NCBI GenBank assembly: GCA_029690005.1
Contig: CP121458.1
Coordinates: 4,402,001-4,466,000, forward strand
Source of the DNA: Prescottella defluvii
Lineage (GTDB): Bacteria > Actinomycetota > Actinomycetes > Mycobacteriales > Mycobacteriaceae
Direction of reading: 5' to 3'
DNA: 64,000 nt
This document shows positions 8,332 to 18,139 of the stretch, piece by piece (within the stretch, counting starts at the first letter, position 1; every line of letters starts with the position of its first letter). The position numbers and the translations under genes are program-made. Below the pieces are notes generated by a model. It saw only the letters and a program-made list of their open reading frames with translations. It did no database searches and was not told where the DNA came from.

Positions 8332-9108
8332 CTAGCGGTGCCCGAAGTTGGGGTCGCGCTTCTCGGTGAACGCGGCCATGCCTTCCTTCTGGTCCTCGGT
8401 CGCGAACGCGGAGTGGAACACGCGACGCTCGAATCGCACGCCCTCGGACAGCGTCGACTCGAATGCCCGGTTGACCGACTCCTTGACCATCATCGCGATC
8501 GGCAGGGACATGTCGGCGATCTTCGATGCGGTCGCGATGGCCTCGTCGAGCAGGTCGATGGCGGGGACGATGCGAGCGACCAGTCCGGCACGCTCGGCCT
8601 CCTCGGCGTCCATCGTGCGGCCGGTCAGGCACAGGTCCATCGCCTTGGCCTTGCCGATCGCGCGGGTCAGACGCTGCGAGCCGCCGATGCCGGGCAGCAC
8701 ACCGAGCTTGATCTCGGGCTGACCGAACTTGGCCGAATCGGCGGCGATCAGCACGTCGCACATCATCGCCAGCTCACACCCGCCGCCGAGCGCGTAGCCG
8801 GCCACGGCCGCCACGATCGGCTTGCGCGCCGCCGCCAGGCGGTCCCAGGCCGAGAACCAGTCATCGAGATACATGTCCATGAAGGACTTGCTCTGCATCT
8901 CCTTGATGTCGGCGCCGGCCGCGAACGCGCGCTCCGAGCCGGTGATGAGAATCGAACCGATGCTCCGGTCCTTCTCGAACTCGTCGACAGCCGCGACGAC
9001 CTCCGACATCAGCTGGGCGTTGAGGGCGTTGAGCGCCTCCGGCCGGTTGAGCGTGATCATGCCCACGCGACCGGTTCGTCCGACCTGGATGGTCTGGTAG
9101 TCCGTCAT
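8332..9108 (-). CDS. enoyl-CoA hydratase (crotonase family)
   Basis: A 258-residue crotonase. [11 protein letters not shown] forms the oxyanion hole strand, and [11 protein letters not shown] plus [16 protein letters not shown] supply the two catalytic Glu positions of true hydratases. The C-terminal [12 protein letters not shown] matches the short-chain hydratase EchA8/FadB type. The enzyme hydrates trans-2-enoyl-CoA, here fitting methacrylyl-CoA hydration in valine breakdown. The ATG at 9108 overlaps the mmsB stop (ATGA) and GGAGAG lies upstream. It is the last gene of the leftward valine operon. Confidence 0.9.
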   Translation of the reverse strand: MTDYQTIQVGRTGRVGMITLNRPEALNALNAQLMSEVVAAVDEFEKDRSIGSILITGSERAFAAGADIKEMQSKSFMDMYLDDWFSAWDRLAAARKPIVAAVAGYALGGGCELAMMCDVLIAADSAKFGQPEIKLGVLPGIGGSQRLTRAIGKAKAMDLCLTGRTMDAEEAERAGLVARIVPAIDLLDEAIATASKIADMSLPIAMMVKESVNRAFESTLSEGVRFERRVFHSAFATEDQKEGMAAFTEKRDPNFGHR

Positions 9109-10016
9109 CGAGTCTCTCCGTTCGACCTGTCCCTGATGTCCCTGATGATCGCCGAGAAGTCCTCGCCGCCGTGTCCGGTTTCGTGGAACCGCCGGTACAG
9201 CTCCGCGGCCCGCATACCGAGTTCGGCGTCGACACCGTTGGCGCGCAACGCGTTCGCCGCCAGCCCGAGGTCCTTGTCCATGAGCGCGGCAGCGAAGCCC
9301 GGCTGGTAGTCGTTGTTGGCGGGGCTCGCCGGGACGGGACCGGGCACCGGACAGTTGGTGGTGAGCGCCCAGCACTGACCCGACGCGTTCGACGCGACGT
9401 CGAACAACGCCTGGTTGCTCAGCCCCAGCTTCTCGCCGAGCACGAACGCCTCGCTGATCGCGATCATCGAGACGCCGAGAATCATGTTGTTGCAGATCTT
9501 CGCGGCCTGCCCGACGCCGGGACCGCCGCAGTGCACGACCTTGCGGCCCATCACATCGAGCAGCGGACGCGCCGCCTCGAAGTCCGCGTCGTCGCCGCCG
9601 ACCATGAACGCGAGCGTGCCCGCCGCGGCGCCCATGACCCCGCCCGACACCGGCGCATCCACGCCCCGGTGCCCGGCCTGCTCGACCAGCTCGTGAGCGG
9701 CACGGGCGTCGGCGACGTCGATCGTCGAGCAGTCGACGAACAGCGTGCCCTGGCGCGCAGCGGCCAGCAGCCCACCCTCGTACAGGCCGATCACGTGCCT
9801 GCCGCTGGGCAGCATCGTGATCACGACGTCCGCTTCGGTTGCGGCGTCGTTGGCGGATCCCACGACCGTGATCCCGTCGCGCTCAGCCTGCTCGAGCGCG
9901 GCCGGCGCGAGGTCGAAGCCGCGCACGACGTATCCGGCCTTGGCCAGGTTCGCCGCCATCGGTCCACCCATGTGGCCGAGTCCGACGAATCCGACGGTGA
10001 TGTCACTTGTGCTCAT
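9105..10016 (-). CDS. mmsB: 3-hydroxyisobutyrate dehydrogenase
   Basis: A 303-residue beta-hydroxyacid dehydrogenase. It has the N-terminal NAD motif [16 protein letters not shown], the substrate segment [16 protein letters not shown], and KICNNMILG with the catalytic Lys. The C-terminal [10 protein letters not shown] is typical. It oxidises 3-hydroxyisobutyrate to methylmalonate semialdehyde. The start overlaps the stop of the upstream hydrolase and its stop overlaps the hydratase start, so translation is coupled across three genes. The MmsA enzyme acting on its product is encoded at the head of the same operon. Confidence 0.93.
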   Translation of the reverse strand: MSTSDITVGFVGLGHMGGPMAANLAKAGYVVRGFDLAPAALEQAERDGITVVGSANDAATEADVVITMLPSGRHVIGLYEGGLLAAARQGTLFVDCSTIDVADARAAHELVEQAGHRGVDAPVSGGVMGAAAGTLAFMVGGDDADFEAARPLLDVMGRKVVHCGGPGVGQAAKICNNMILGVSMIAISEAFVLGEKLGLSNQALFDVASNASGQCWALTTNCPVPGPVPASPANNDYQPGFAAALMDKDLGLAANALRANGVDAELGMRAAELYRRFHETGHGGEDFSAIIRDIRDRSNGETR

Positions 10017-11117
10017 CGCACTTCCTCCCCACTCACGAGTGCTGCGGCCAAACCGAGTTCGGCTTCGCCGAGCGACTCGAAGAATCGATCCACGTGTTCG
10101 TCGGTGACCGCCTCGAAGGGTCGACGGCGACCATGCGGGGTTACGGTCCTTCTCTACCACCTGCGCGCGGATGCCCTCCACGAGATCGTGGGATCCCAGG
10201 CACGCCAACGACACCCGGTACTCCTGATCGAGGACTGCCTCGAGCGTGTCGAGTTCGCGAGCCTGCCGTAGCGCCCGCAACGTCACCTTCGCGGCGGTCG
10301 GGGACTTCGCGAGGATCTGGTCGGCGGCCGCGGCGGCCTCGGGAACACCACTCGATCGCAGGTTCGCGACGATCTCCTCGACGGTGTCGGCCGCGTACGC
10401 GGCGTCGATCCAGGCACGCTGCGCGGCCAGTTCCGATACCGGGGCGGGCTGCGCGAACCGCGCGATCGCGTCTTCGACGGATCCGGCCGCGAGCGCCTGC
10501 GCGAACTCCGCGAGCCGGTCGGACGGAACGAAGTGGTCGGCGAAGCCGCACACGATCGCGTCGCCCGCACTCAGCCGCGCTGTCGTCAGCGCGATGTGGG
10601 TGCCGAGTTCGCCCGGCGCCCGGGACAGCAGGTAGGTGCCGCCGACGTCGGGGACGAAGCCGATGCCCACCTCGGGCATTCCAACGGTCGACCGTTCGGT
10701 GACGACGCGGACGTTGCCGTGCGCCGAGACGCCGACCCCACCGCCCATCACGATGCCGTCCATGATCGCGACGTACGGCTTGCCGTAGCGGGCGATCGCG
10801 GCGTTGAGGACGTACTCGTCACGCCAGAAGTCCTTCGACCCGCTGCCGCCCTCGCGGGCGTCGTGGTAGATCGAGACGATATCGCCGCCCGCGCACAGCC
10901 CGCGCTCGCCGGCGCCGGTGAGCAGGACGGCGTGAACGGACTCGTCCTCGGCCCATTCCAGCAGCGCCGGCGCCATCGTCTGCACCATCGCGTGGTTGAG
11001 GGCATTGATGGCCTTGGGCCGGTTGAGGGTGATGCGGCCGAGGCCGCCGACCCGCTCGACGATGACTTCGGGTTCGCTCACGCTGCTGCGCTGGATTGCT
11101 TCGTTCGCTTCGCTCAC
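10013..11117 (-). CDS. 3-hydroxyisobutyryl-CoA hydrolase, frame break near 10113
   Basis: A crotonase-superfamily hydrolase. GLCAGGDIVSIYHDA, GIVMGGGVGVSAHG and MPEVGIGFVPDVGGTYLLSR are characteristic of HIBCH, which frees 3-hydroxyisobutyrate from CoA. The frame breaks after NPAWSPSTL. With one base removed near 10113 the end reads EAVTDEHVDRFFESLGEAEL and stops at 10013-10015, giving about 367 residues. The chosen GTG at 11117 overlaps the acyl-CoA dehydrogenase stop; a second GTG at 11081 is an alternative. It sits exactly between the dehydrogenase and mmsB, as the pathway order predicts. Confidence 0.87.
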
Positions 11118-12268
11118 GCCGCGCCCGCCGATCCGGAACCGACCACCGAGCGTGCCACGACAATCCGCATGATCTCGTTGGTGCCCTCGAGGATCTGGTG
11201 CACCCGCAGGTCTCGCACGATCTTCTCCAATCCGTACTCCGCCAGATAGCCGTAGCCGCCGTGCAGTTGCAGGGCATCGTTCGCGACCGTGAATCCGGTA
11301 TCGGTGGCGAAGCGCTTCGCCATCGCGCACAGCTCCACCTTGTCAGGAGCGTCCGCGTCGAGGGCATCCGCGGCCCGCCACAGCAGGGTGCGCGCGGCCT
11401 CGAGTTCGATCCGCATGTCGGCGAGGCGGAACTGCAGCGCCTGCGACTCGACCAGCGCCGAACCGAACGCCTTTCGCTCGCCGAGGTACGCGACGGCCTT
11501 GGTCAGCGCGGCCTGCGCGCCGCCCACCGAGCAGGCGGCGATGTTGAGCCGTCCGCCGTTGAGGCCCTTCATGGCGATGCGGAAGCCCTCGCCCTCGCCG
11601 CCGAGCAGGTTCGCCGCCGGCACCCGCACCTCGTCGAGGATCACCTGCCGGGTGGGCTGGGCGTTCCAGCCCATCTTCTTCTCGTTGGCACCGAACGACA
11701 GTCCCGGCGAGTCCTTCGGCACGATGAACGCCGAGATGCCCCGCGCGCCGCCGTCGCCCGTGCGCGCCATGACGACGTACACGTCCGAGGTGCCCGCACC
11801 GGAGATGAACTGCTTGACACCGGTCAGCAGGTAGTCGTCGCCGTCGCGAACGGCCTTGGTGGACAGGGCCGCCGCGTCGGAGCCCGCACCAGGCTCGGTG
11901 AGGCAGTAGCTGCCCAGCTGCTCCATCGAGGCGAGCCCGGGCACCCAGCGCCGACGCTGCTCGTCGTCACCGAACTCGTCGATCATCCACGTGACCATGT
12001 TGTGGATCGAGATGTACGCCGCGATCGACGGACAGCCCGTGGCGAGCTGCTCGAAGATCCGGACGCCGTCGAGCCGGGTCAGTCCCGAGCCGCCCACGTC
12101 CTCACGGATGTAGATGCCGCCCATGCCGAGCGCGCCGGCCTTGCGCAGCACGTCCACCGGGAAGTGCTTGGTCTGGTCCCACTCGATCGCGTGGGGCGCC
12201 AGGAATTCCGCGGCGAAGTCGCGCGCGGTGTCGCTGATCGCGCGCTCGTCGTCGGAAAGTCTGAACAT
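11114..12268 (-). CDS. acyl-CoA dehydrogenase, isobutyryl-CoA type
   Basis: A 384-residue flavin acyl-CoA dehydrogenase. It has the FAD/substrate motif YCLTEPGAGSDAAAL, KQFISGAGTSDVYVV, the QLHGGYGYLAEYGLEKIVRD helix, and ILEGTNEIMRIVVARS at the end. Placement directly upstream of the 3-hydroxyisobutyryl-CoA hydrolase and mmsB makes isobutyryl-CoA the likely substrate. The ATG at 12268 has AGGAGC upstream. The stop overlaps the hydrolase start (GTGA). Confidence 0.9.
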   Translation of the reverse strand: MFRLSDDERAISDTARDFAAEFLAPHAIEWDQTKHFPVDVLRKAGALGMGGIYIREDVGGSGLTRLDGVRIFEQLATGCPSIAAYISIHNMVTWMIDEFGDDEQRRRWVPGLASMEQLGSYCLTEPGAGSDAAALSTKAVRDGDDYLLTGVKQFISGAGTSDVYVVMARTGDGGARGISAFIVPKDSPGLSFGANEKKMGWNAQPTRQVILDEVRVPAANLLGGEGEGFRIAMKGLNGGRLNIAACSVGGAQAALTKAVAYLGERKAFGSALVESQALQFRLADMRIELEAARTLLWRAADALDADAPDKVELCAMAKRFATDTGFTVANDALQLHGGYGYLAEYGLEKIVRDLRVHQILEGTNEIMRIVVARSVVGSGSAGAA

Positions 12269-12315
12269 GGCCTTAGCTCCTAGTCCATCGTCGTGATGCC
12301 GGTAAATTGCGGTCG

Positions 12316-13460
12316 TCACAGAGATTTCGCAATGATCCCCTTCATGACCTCGTTGGCACCTGCGTAGATCTTCTGCACCCGGGCGTCCTCGTACATGCGG
12401 GCAACGAGGTACTCACGCATGTACCCGTAACCGCCGTGCAGCTGCACGCAGCGGTCGACGACCTCGCACTGTTTGTCGGTGAGCCAGTACTTCGCCATGG
12501 CCGCCTCGGCCGCATCGAGTTCACCGCGCAGGTGCTCCTGGATGCAGTGGTCGAGGAACACCTCGCACGTTCGTGCGATCGTCTGGCACTCGGCGAGTTC
12601 GAAAGCCGTGTTCTGGAATTCGAAGAGACTGTGTCCGAAGGCCTGCCGCGATTTGACGTACGCGACCGTTTCCTCCACGGCCCGCTTCATCGCACCCGAT
12701 GCCTGGGCCGCAATGATCAACCGCTCCTGGACGAGCTGGGCGATGAGCTGACCGAACCCACTGCCCGCCTCCCCCAACAGGTTCGATACCGGAACCCGGA
12801 CATCGACGAAGGACAGTTCGGAGGTGTCGGCGGAATGCTGACCGACCTTGTCGAGCACCCGCCCCACCGTGAATCCGGGGCAGTCGCGCAGGTCGACGAT
12901 CAACAGGGACACGCCCTTGGCGCCGGCCTTGGGATCGGTCTTGACGGCCAGGACGATCACGTCGGCGGAGGAACCGTTCGTGATGAACGTCTTCGACCCG
13001 TTGACGACATAGTGGTCACCGTCCCGGATGGCGGTCGTCCGGATGGCCTTGAGATCGGACCCGGCCCCCGGTTCGGTCATCCCGATGGCGCCGAGGATCT
13101 CCCGGACGCCATTCCCGGAAGCCAGGTCCTCTTCTGCTCCTCGGTGCCGTACTCGTTGATGTAGTGCGCGACGATTCCGCTGTGCACGGAAATCCCGAAC
13201 GCCAGGTCACCGGAGTAGCCCTGCGCCTCGAACACAGCGAGATCGTGCGCGAATGTTCCTCCGCCCCCACCGTATTCCTCGGGGATCGAGCAGCAGAGCA
13301 GCCCTAGCTCGCCTGCAGTCAGCCACACGGACCGATCGATGCGGCGCTGCGCCTCCCACTTCTCGTTGTTGGCGACGACCTCGCGTTCGAAGAATCCGAC
13401 CGCAAGTTCGGAGAGCGCCCTGACCTCGTCGTCATGCCAGGTCGGTACGTACTTTTTCAC
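12316..13460 (-). CDS. acyl-CoA dehydrogenase, frame break near 13093
   Basis: A second acyl-CoA dehydrogenase in the same operon. The N-terminal part reads KKYVPTWHDDEVRALSELA through TWLPGMASG. The remainder (EILGAIGMTEPGAGSDLKAI, VQLHGGYGYMREYLVARMYE, IYAGANEVMKGIIAKSL) is in another frame, and one missing G near 13093 explains it. The length when joined is about 381 residues, normal for the family. The start is GTG at 13460 with GAGGA about 10 bases upstream. It may act on isobutyryl-, 2-methylbutyryl- or isovaleryl-CoA; the sequence does not decide which. Confidence 0.85.
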
Positions 13461-13490
13461 TGTCGAAGTCCTCGATCCGCTCGTCGATGG

Positions 13491-13535
13491 GTTCTCGGGG
13501 TTCTCGGGTTTCTCGGGGCACCCGATGCACCCGAA
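13491..13535. repeat. five contiguous 9-bp tandem units
   Basis: GTTCTCGGG, GTTCTCGGG and TTTCTCGGG are followed directly by GCACCCGAT and GCACCCGAA, five units in perfect 9-bp register. The array fills the mmsA/acyl-CoA dehydrogenase spacer, just upstream of the GTG start at 13460 on the minus strand. It could vary in copy number between strains. Confidence 0.75.
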
Positions 13536-13574
13536 GTGGTTGGCCTGATGCCGGTCTCATCGACCGGCACCGTC

Positions 13575-15083
13575 TCAGTCCATCGTGGGGATGACGAAGT
13601 GGTTCGAGGCCTCTTCCTTCTTGCCCGACGGCCAGCGCTGCGTGACCGTCTTGGTCTTGGTGTAGAAGCGGATCGAGTCCGGACCGTGCTGGTTGAGATC
13701 ACCGAAGCCGGACCGCTTCCAGCCACCGAACGTGTGGTAGGCGATCGGGACCGGGATCGGGACGTTCACGCCGACCATGCCGGTGTCGACACGGGCACAG
13801 AAGTCACGGGCCGTGTCACCGTCACGGGTGAAGATCGCGACACCGTTGCCGTACTCGTGCTCGGACGGCAGGCGCAGCGCCTCCTCGTAGTCGTGCGCGC
13901 GCACCACCTGCAGGACGGGACCGAAGATCTCCTCCTTGTAGATCCGCATCTCCGGGGTGACCCGATCGAACAGCGTTGCGCCGGCGAAGAACCCACCCTC
14001 GTGACCCTCGAGCGCGAAACCGCGGCCGTCGACGACCAGCTCGGCGCCCTCGTCGACACCGATCTGCACATAGTTGTTCACCCGCGCCAGGGCGTCGGAG
14101 CCGACGAGCGGACCGAAGTCCGCGGTCTCGTCGTCCGAGCGGCCGATGCGCAGCTTCGCCACGCGCTCGGTGAGCTTCGCGACCAGCGCGTCCGCGGTCT
14201 CCTCACCGACCGGCACCGCGACGGAGATCGCCATGCACCGCTCGCCCGCGGAGCCGTAGCCGGCGCCGACGAGCGCGTCGGCGACCTGGTCCAGGTCGGC
14301 GTCGGGCATCACGATCGCGTGGTTCTTCGCGCCGCCGAAGCACTGCGCGCGCTTGCCGTGCGCGGCCGCGGTCTCGTAGATGTACTGCGCGATCGGGGTC
14401 GAGCCGACGAAGCCGAGGGCCTTGACCCGCGGATCGGTCAGCAGCACGTCCACCGCGCCCTTGTCGCCGTTGACGACGTTGAACACACCCTCGGGCAGGC
14501 CGGCCTCGAGGAACAGCTCCGCGATCCGCAGCGGCACCGACGGGTCCCGCTCGGACGGCTTGAGGATGAACGCGTTACCGCACGCGAGGGCCGGTGCGGC
14601 CTTCCACAGCGGGATCATCGCGGGGAAGTTGAACGGGGTGATCCCGGCGACCACGCCGAGCGGCTGACGCATCGAGTACACGTCGATGCCGGTGCCGGCG
14701 GACTCCGTGTACTCACCCTTGAGCAGGTGCGGGATACCGGTCGCGAACTCGACGACCTCGAGGCCGCGCTGGATGTCGCCCTTCGCGTCGGGGATGGTCT
14801 TGCCGTGCTCCGAGGACAGCAGCCGGGCGAGGGGATCCATCTCCTGCTGGATAAGCTGCAGGAAACGCATCAGGACCCGGGCGCGGCGCTGCGGATTCCA
14901 CGACGCCCACTCACGCTGCGCCTCCACGGCGTTCGCGATCGCGGCCTCGGTCTCGGCCTGGTCGGCGAGCGGAACCCTGGCCTGCACCTGCCCGGTGTTG
15001 GGGTCGAAAACGTCGGCGAATCGGCCCGATGCCCCGGGAAGGTGCTTGCCGCCGATGAAGTGGGAGAGCTCTCGAACGCTCAT
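13575..15083 (-). CDS. mmsA: CoA-acylating methylmalonate-semialdehyde dehydrogenase
   Basis: A 502-residue aldehyde dehydrogenase. It has ITPFNFPAMIPLW, LKPSERDPSVP and FVGSTPIAQYIY. The active-site region AVPVGEE is preceded by GSAGERCMAIS, where the Cys is the nucleophile, and KNHAIVMPDAD is typical of MmsA rather than ordinary aldehyde dehydrogenases. It converts methylmalonate semialdehyde to propionyl-CoA. ATG 15083 has AAAGGATGGG upstream. It is the first gene of the leftward valine operon. Confidence 0.93.
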   Translation of the reverse strand: MSVRELSHFIGGKHLPGASGRFADVFDPNTGQVQARVPLADQAETEAAIANAVEAQREWASWNPQRRARVLMRFLQLIQQEMDPLARLLSSEHGKTIPDAKGDIQRGLEVVEFATGIPHLLKGEYTESAGTGIDVYSMRQPLGVVAGITPFNFPAMIPLWKAAPALACGNAFILKPSERDPSVPLRIAELFLEAGLPEGVFNVVNGDKGAVDVLLTDPRVKALGFVGSTPIAQYIYETAAAHGKRAQCFGGAKNHAIVMPDADLDQVADALVGAGYGSAGERCMAISVAVPVGEETADALVAKLTERVAKLRIGRSDDETADFGPLVGSDALARVNNYVQIGVDEGAELVVDGRGFALEGHEGGFFAGATLFDRVTPEMRIYKEEIFGPVLQVVRAHDYEEALRLPSEHEYGNGVAIFTRDGDTARDFCARVDTGMVGVNVPIPVPIAYHTFGGWKRSGFGDLNQHGPDSIRFYTKTKTVTQRWPSGKKEEASNHFVIPTMD

Positions 15084-15157
15084 TGTCCGAACCCATCCTT
15101 TGCTGGTCGTCACGGAGACGCGGAGGAGACGTGCGTCACCTCCGACATTCTTCGCTC

Positions 15158-15190
15158 ATCCTATAGTTGGAAGTCCATGTAAGTCCAGAG
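15158..15190 (-). promoter_or_regulatory. candidate promoter/operator of the valine operon
   Basis: On the plus strand AAGTCCA occurs twice exactly 10 bp apart (15171-15177 and 15181-15187). On the minus strand this reads TGGACT-N16-TATAGG, resembling a -35/-10 pair, and TAGGAT (15163-15158) also fits a -10. The position, about 80 bp upstream of mmsA, suits its promoter. The repeats on one helix face may bind a regulator. No regulator gene adjoins. Confidence 0.4.
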
Positions 15191-15298
15191 TTTGATCCCG
15201 ACAATTGCCCGAACCGCAGGTAGAGGGCCGAATCCTCGGACACAATGACGATCCGAACGCCTGGATTCAGCGATCGCTTCCCGGACGGAGATCAGCCG

Positions 15299-16973
15299 AT
15301 GGACTCCCTGAGCGAACCCGGTCTCGACACCCTCGACCACCCGTTCTCGCGTCGAACCTTCCTCGGCGGCGCCGGCGCCCTGCTCGTCGCGGGCATGGCG
15401 GGAGCGACCACCCACGCGACCGCGTCACCGCGACCCGCGCGTGCGGCCGAGCCCGGCGGCCTGCCCCACCGACCGAACATCGTCGTCGTGATCACCGACC
15501 AGGAACGCCCACCGATGTTCTGGCCGGAAGGTTGGCCCGATCAGAACCTGCCGAATCGCAAGCGCCTGGCCGACACCGGACTGTCGTTCGACAACGCGTT
15601 CTGCAATGCGGCCATGTGCTCCCCAGTCGCAGCACGCTTCTTCACCGGGCTCTTCCCCGCCCAGCACGGCGTCGCCGCGACACTCACCGAGGGCGGCACC
15701 GTCTCCCCCACCGAGCCGACCCTGCCGCTCGACATTCAGAACATGGCCAGGCTGCTCGATTCCGCCGGGTACAACGTGCACTGCCGGGGCAAGTGGCACA
15801 TGAGCAAAGGCGCCGACGGGGGCGACCCCTCCGGCGCGGACGTCGCCGCGTACGGGTTCCAGGGCTGGATTCCACCCGAGGGCGGCCAGGACACCAATCC
15901 CGACCACTTCGGCGGTGGATGCGCCGATCTCGACAGCCGCTACGCGTCAGAGGCCGTCGACTTCCTCCGCGGCCTCGACTCGAACGACGACCGCCCGTTC
16001 GCGCTCATCGTCTCGTTCGTCAACCCGCACGACGTCCTCGCCTACCCGCAGACGTGGGATGCGATCAACGGCACGTGTGAAAACTACGGCTCCGACGCGC
16101 CCGGCATCTTCGAGCAGGGCATCGACCTGCCGCCGACCTACGACGAGTCCCTCGCCCTCAACTTCAAGCCCACGGCGCAGATCCAGTCCCAGGTGCTGCT
16201 CGCCGCCGGACTCGGGCCCCTGCCCGGTCAGGAGGCGGCCCGCAACTACGTGAACTTCTACGCCTACATGCACAAGGTGGTCGACGAACACATCGGCGCG
16301 GTGCTCGACGCCCTCGAATCCCGCCGGGGATGCGCGAATCCACGGTCGTGGTGCGGATGTCCGACCACGGCGAGATGGGCATGTCGCACGGCGGGCTGCG
16401 GCAGAAGGTGTTCAACGCGTACGAGGAGACACTGCGGGTGCCGATGGTGATCAGCGATCCGGTGCTGTTCCGCGGCCCGCACGCACCGGCGCGCTCGTGT
16501 CGCTGATCGACGTCATGCCCACCCTCGCGACCCTGGCGGACGTTCCGGACCGATCAGCATGGACCTTCAAGGGTGTGGACCTGATGGCGGTCGTCGCCGA
16601 CGCCGCCGCGAATCCCGGCGCGCCGAGCGCCGAGGTCCAGGACGTCGTGCACTTCACCTACGACGACCAGAACTGCGCCACCCCGGACGGGCAACGCATC
16701 GTCACGCAGCCCAACCACATGCGCACCATTCGCGACCACCGATGGAAGTACTCGGCGTACTTCGACCCGGCCGGGGTCACACCGCCGCAGTGCGAGATGT
16801 ACGACCTGCAGGCCGACCCGCTGGAACTGCACAACCGCGCCGACCCGCTGAACCTCGCGTACTTCGACCCGGCCCAGGCTTCCCGGATGCACGCGAGGCT
16901 GTTCGAGGTCATGAACAGGTGCGGCACCACCCCGGCGCGTGGCCTCGCGCCAGTTCCACTGGTCGGCTCCTGA
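15299..16973 (+). CDS. Tat-exported sulfatase family hydrolase, frame breaks near 16326 and 16486
   Basis: A twin-arginine signal (SRRTFLGGAGALLVAG) precedes a sulfatase/alkaline-phosphatase fold. IVVVITDQERPP carries the metal-binding Asp pair region, CSPVAARFFTGLFPAQHG is the active-site loop, HCRGKWHMSK and SDHGEMGMSHGG supply further metal ligands. The canonical sulfatase motif is C-x-P-x-R; here Arg is replaced by Ala (C-S-P-V-A), so formylglycine maturation or the activity itself is uncertain. Two one-base breaks split the middle; joined, the protein is about 558 residues. ATG 15299 is preferred over 15245 because of GGAG upstream. It probably acts outside the membrane on a sulfate or phosphate ester. 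Confidence 0.82.
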
Positions 16974-16976
16974 CAC

Positions 16977-17008
16977 GGGCGGCCACCGCGATCACGCGGT
17001 GGCCGCCC
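16977..17008. terminator. bidirectional terminator
   Basis: The 14-bp stem GGGCGGCCACCGCG / CGCGGTGGCCGCCC with a 4-base loop lies between the convergent sulfatase and choloylglycine-type hydrolase genes. Confidence 0.8.
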
Positions 17009-17023
17009 GGGATGGCCGTCGGC

Positions 17024-18015
17024 TCAGTGCACGAGTTCCAGGAACTGCATGGGAGCGGTTTCCGTGAATCGACCGGTGACGTTGCCGCCGAGGCCACCCT
17101 CGAGTGCCGTGTCGCCGACGAGGTCGAGCTTGCGCGCGGAGGCGCCCTCACTGAAATCCAGTTCGGCGAGGTTCACCCAGACGACGTTGGGGCGCGTGGT
17201 CGACGAGAAGACGAACTGCTTGTTGGTCAGGTCGGCCACCGTCTGCCAGATCGTCTGCGACGCATACGGCTTGCCCGGCTCGGGGACGCGGAACGGCTGG
17301 GCCGCATTGCGAATCACGCTGAACATCCCCGCGACGGCCTCCACCGAGTCTTCGGCTCGGGCAGGTGACCGACGTAGTGCGCGGCGCGCGCGAACCGGTC
17401 GGATGCCTGCGTGGTGCCCGGAAGCGGCTTCTCACCGCCGAAACCCGCGACATCTCGGAGCATCTCGATCTGCTTGTCGTACGTCGGCGAGTTGGTCATC
17501 ACGCGATAGCTGCGGTCGTGCCAGACGCTGGCGACACCGCCGTCGACGTACTCGATGATCGCCGAGTCGCCGGTGGCATCGTCGAGCGCCAGGTGCACCG
17601 CGGGCACCTCACCCGTTGCTGGATCCCCCATCGGCACAACCTGGACCTTGGTCTGCTCGATCCATGCGACGGCGTCGGCGACGGTCGCGAAGTTGTCGAG
17701 GAAGTACTGCAGCCAGATCGCCATGCTGAGCGCCGGTCGCGACTTGTCGAACGTTCCGTACTCGGATTCGGTGAGCCAGAGGACGTGGCCCGACAGGCCG
17801 GCCTCGTTGATCCCGTCGACGGACATCATGTCGAAAGCGCCGGCCACGACACTGCCGTACTTCGAGGTCCAGCTGAGCGACCCGCCGACGCCGTCGTTCC
17901 GTTCGATTCCCCGGGGCAGGGACCACAAATTCGTGCCGGTGTCCCGGTGGTAATCCATATTGCGGCCGACGAGCACCGAACCCGCCGCATCTGGCCACAT
18001 CACCCTAGTGCACAT
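17024..18015 (-). CDS. choloylglycine hydrolase-family linear amidase, frame break near 17350
   Basis: An N-terminal-nucleophile hydrolase of the bile-salt hydrolase/penicillin V acylase group. The start MCTRVMWPDAAGSVLVGRNM places the nucleophile Cys at position 2, which fixes the start at 18015 (AAGGTGGAG upstream). Asp in NMDYHRD and Asn in VMTNSPTYDKQ are further active-site positions. The frame changes after LPEPK; with one base added the protein continues DSVEAVAGMFSVIRNAAQPF to the end, about 330 residues. It cleaves linear C-N amides; in actinomycetes such enzymes may act on acyl-homoserine lactones or acyl amides. No signal peptide was seen. Confidence 0.85.
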
Positions 18016-18139
18016 TCGCTCCACCTTTCGTGAGTCGAGAGAGCAGATCTGTCAACGAGGCATCGAGGTGAACCGGACAAAATGCTAGCAGCGACTCGGG
18101 CGCGGGGGCGGCTTTCGGGATCGTCGACGTGTCCCGTAA

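Noticed and set aside
9105..11117. Apparent fusion of 3-hydroxyisobutyryl-CoA hydrolase with MmsB
   Set aside because: The join segment has no domain character; one base removed near 10113 restores the hydrolase C-terminus and a normal ATGA overlap.
13491..13535. Short repeats as a CRISPR-like array
   Set aside because: Units are 9 bp, contiguous and without spacers; no cas gene is near.
13434..15182. Long plus-strand ORF opposite mmsA
   Set aside because: Antisense shadow of a well-conserved aldehyde dehydrogenase, typical of high-GC third-position bias.
17991..18015. Third copy of the GGCCACAT leader element near the choloylglycine-type hydrolase
   Set aside because: The match is limited to a few bases inside the coding start (MCTRVMWPD), with no GCTAGCTTTAC block or GTGGC hairpin.
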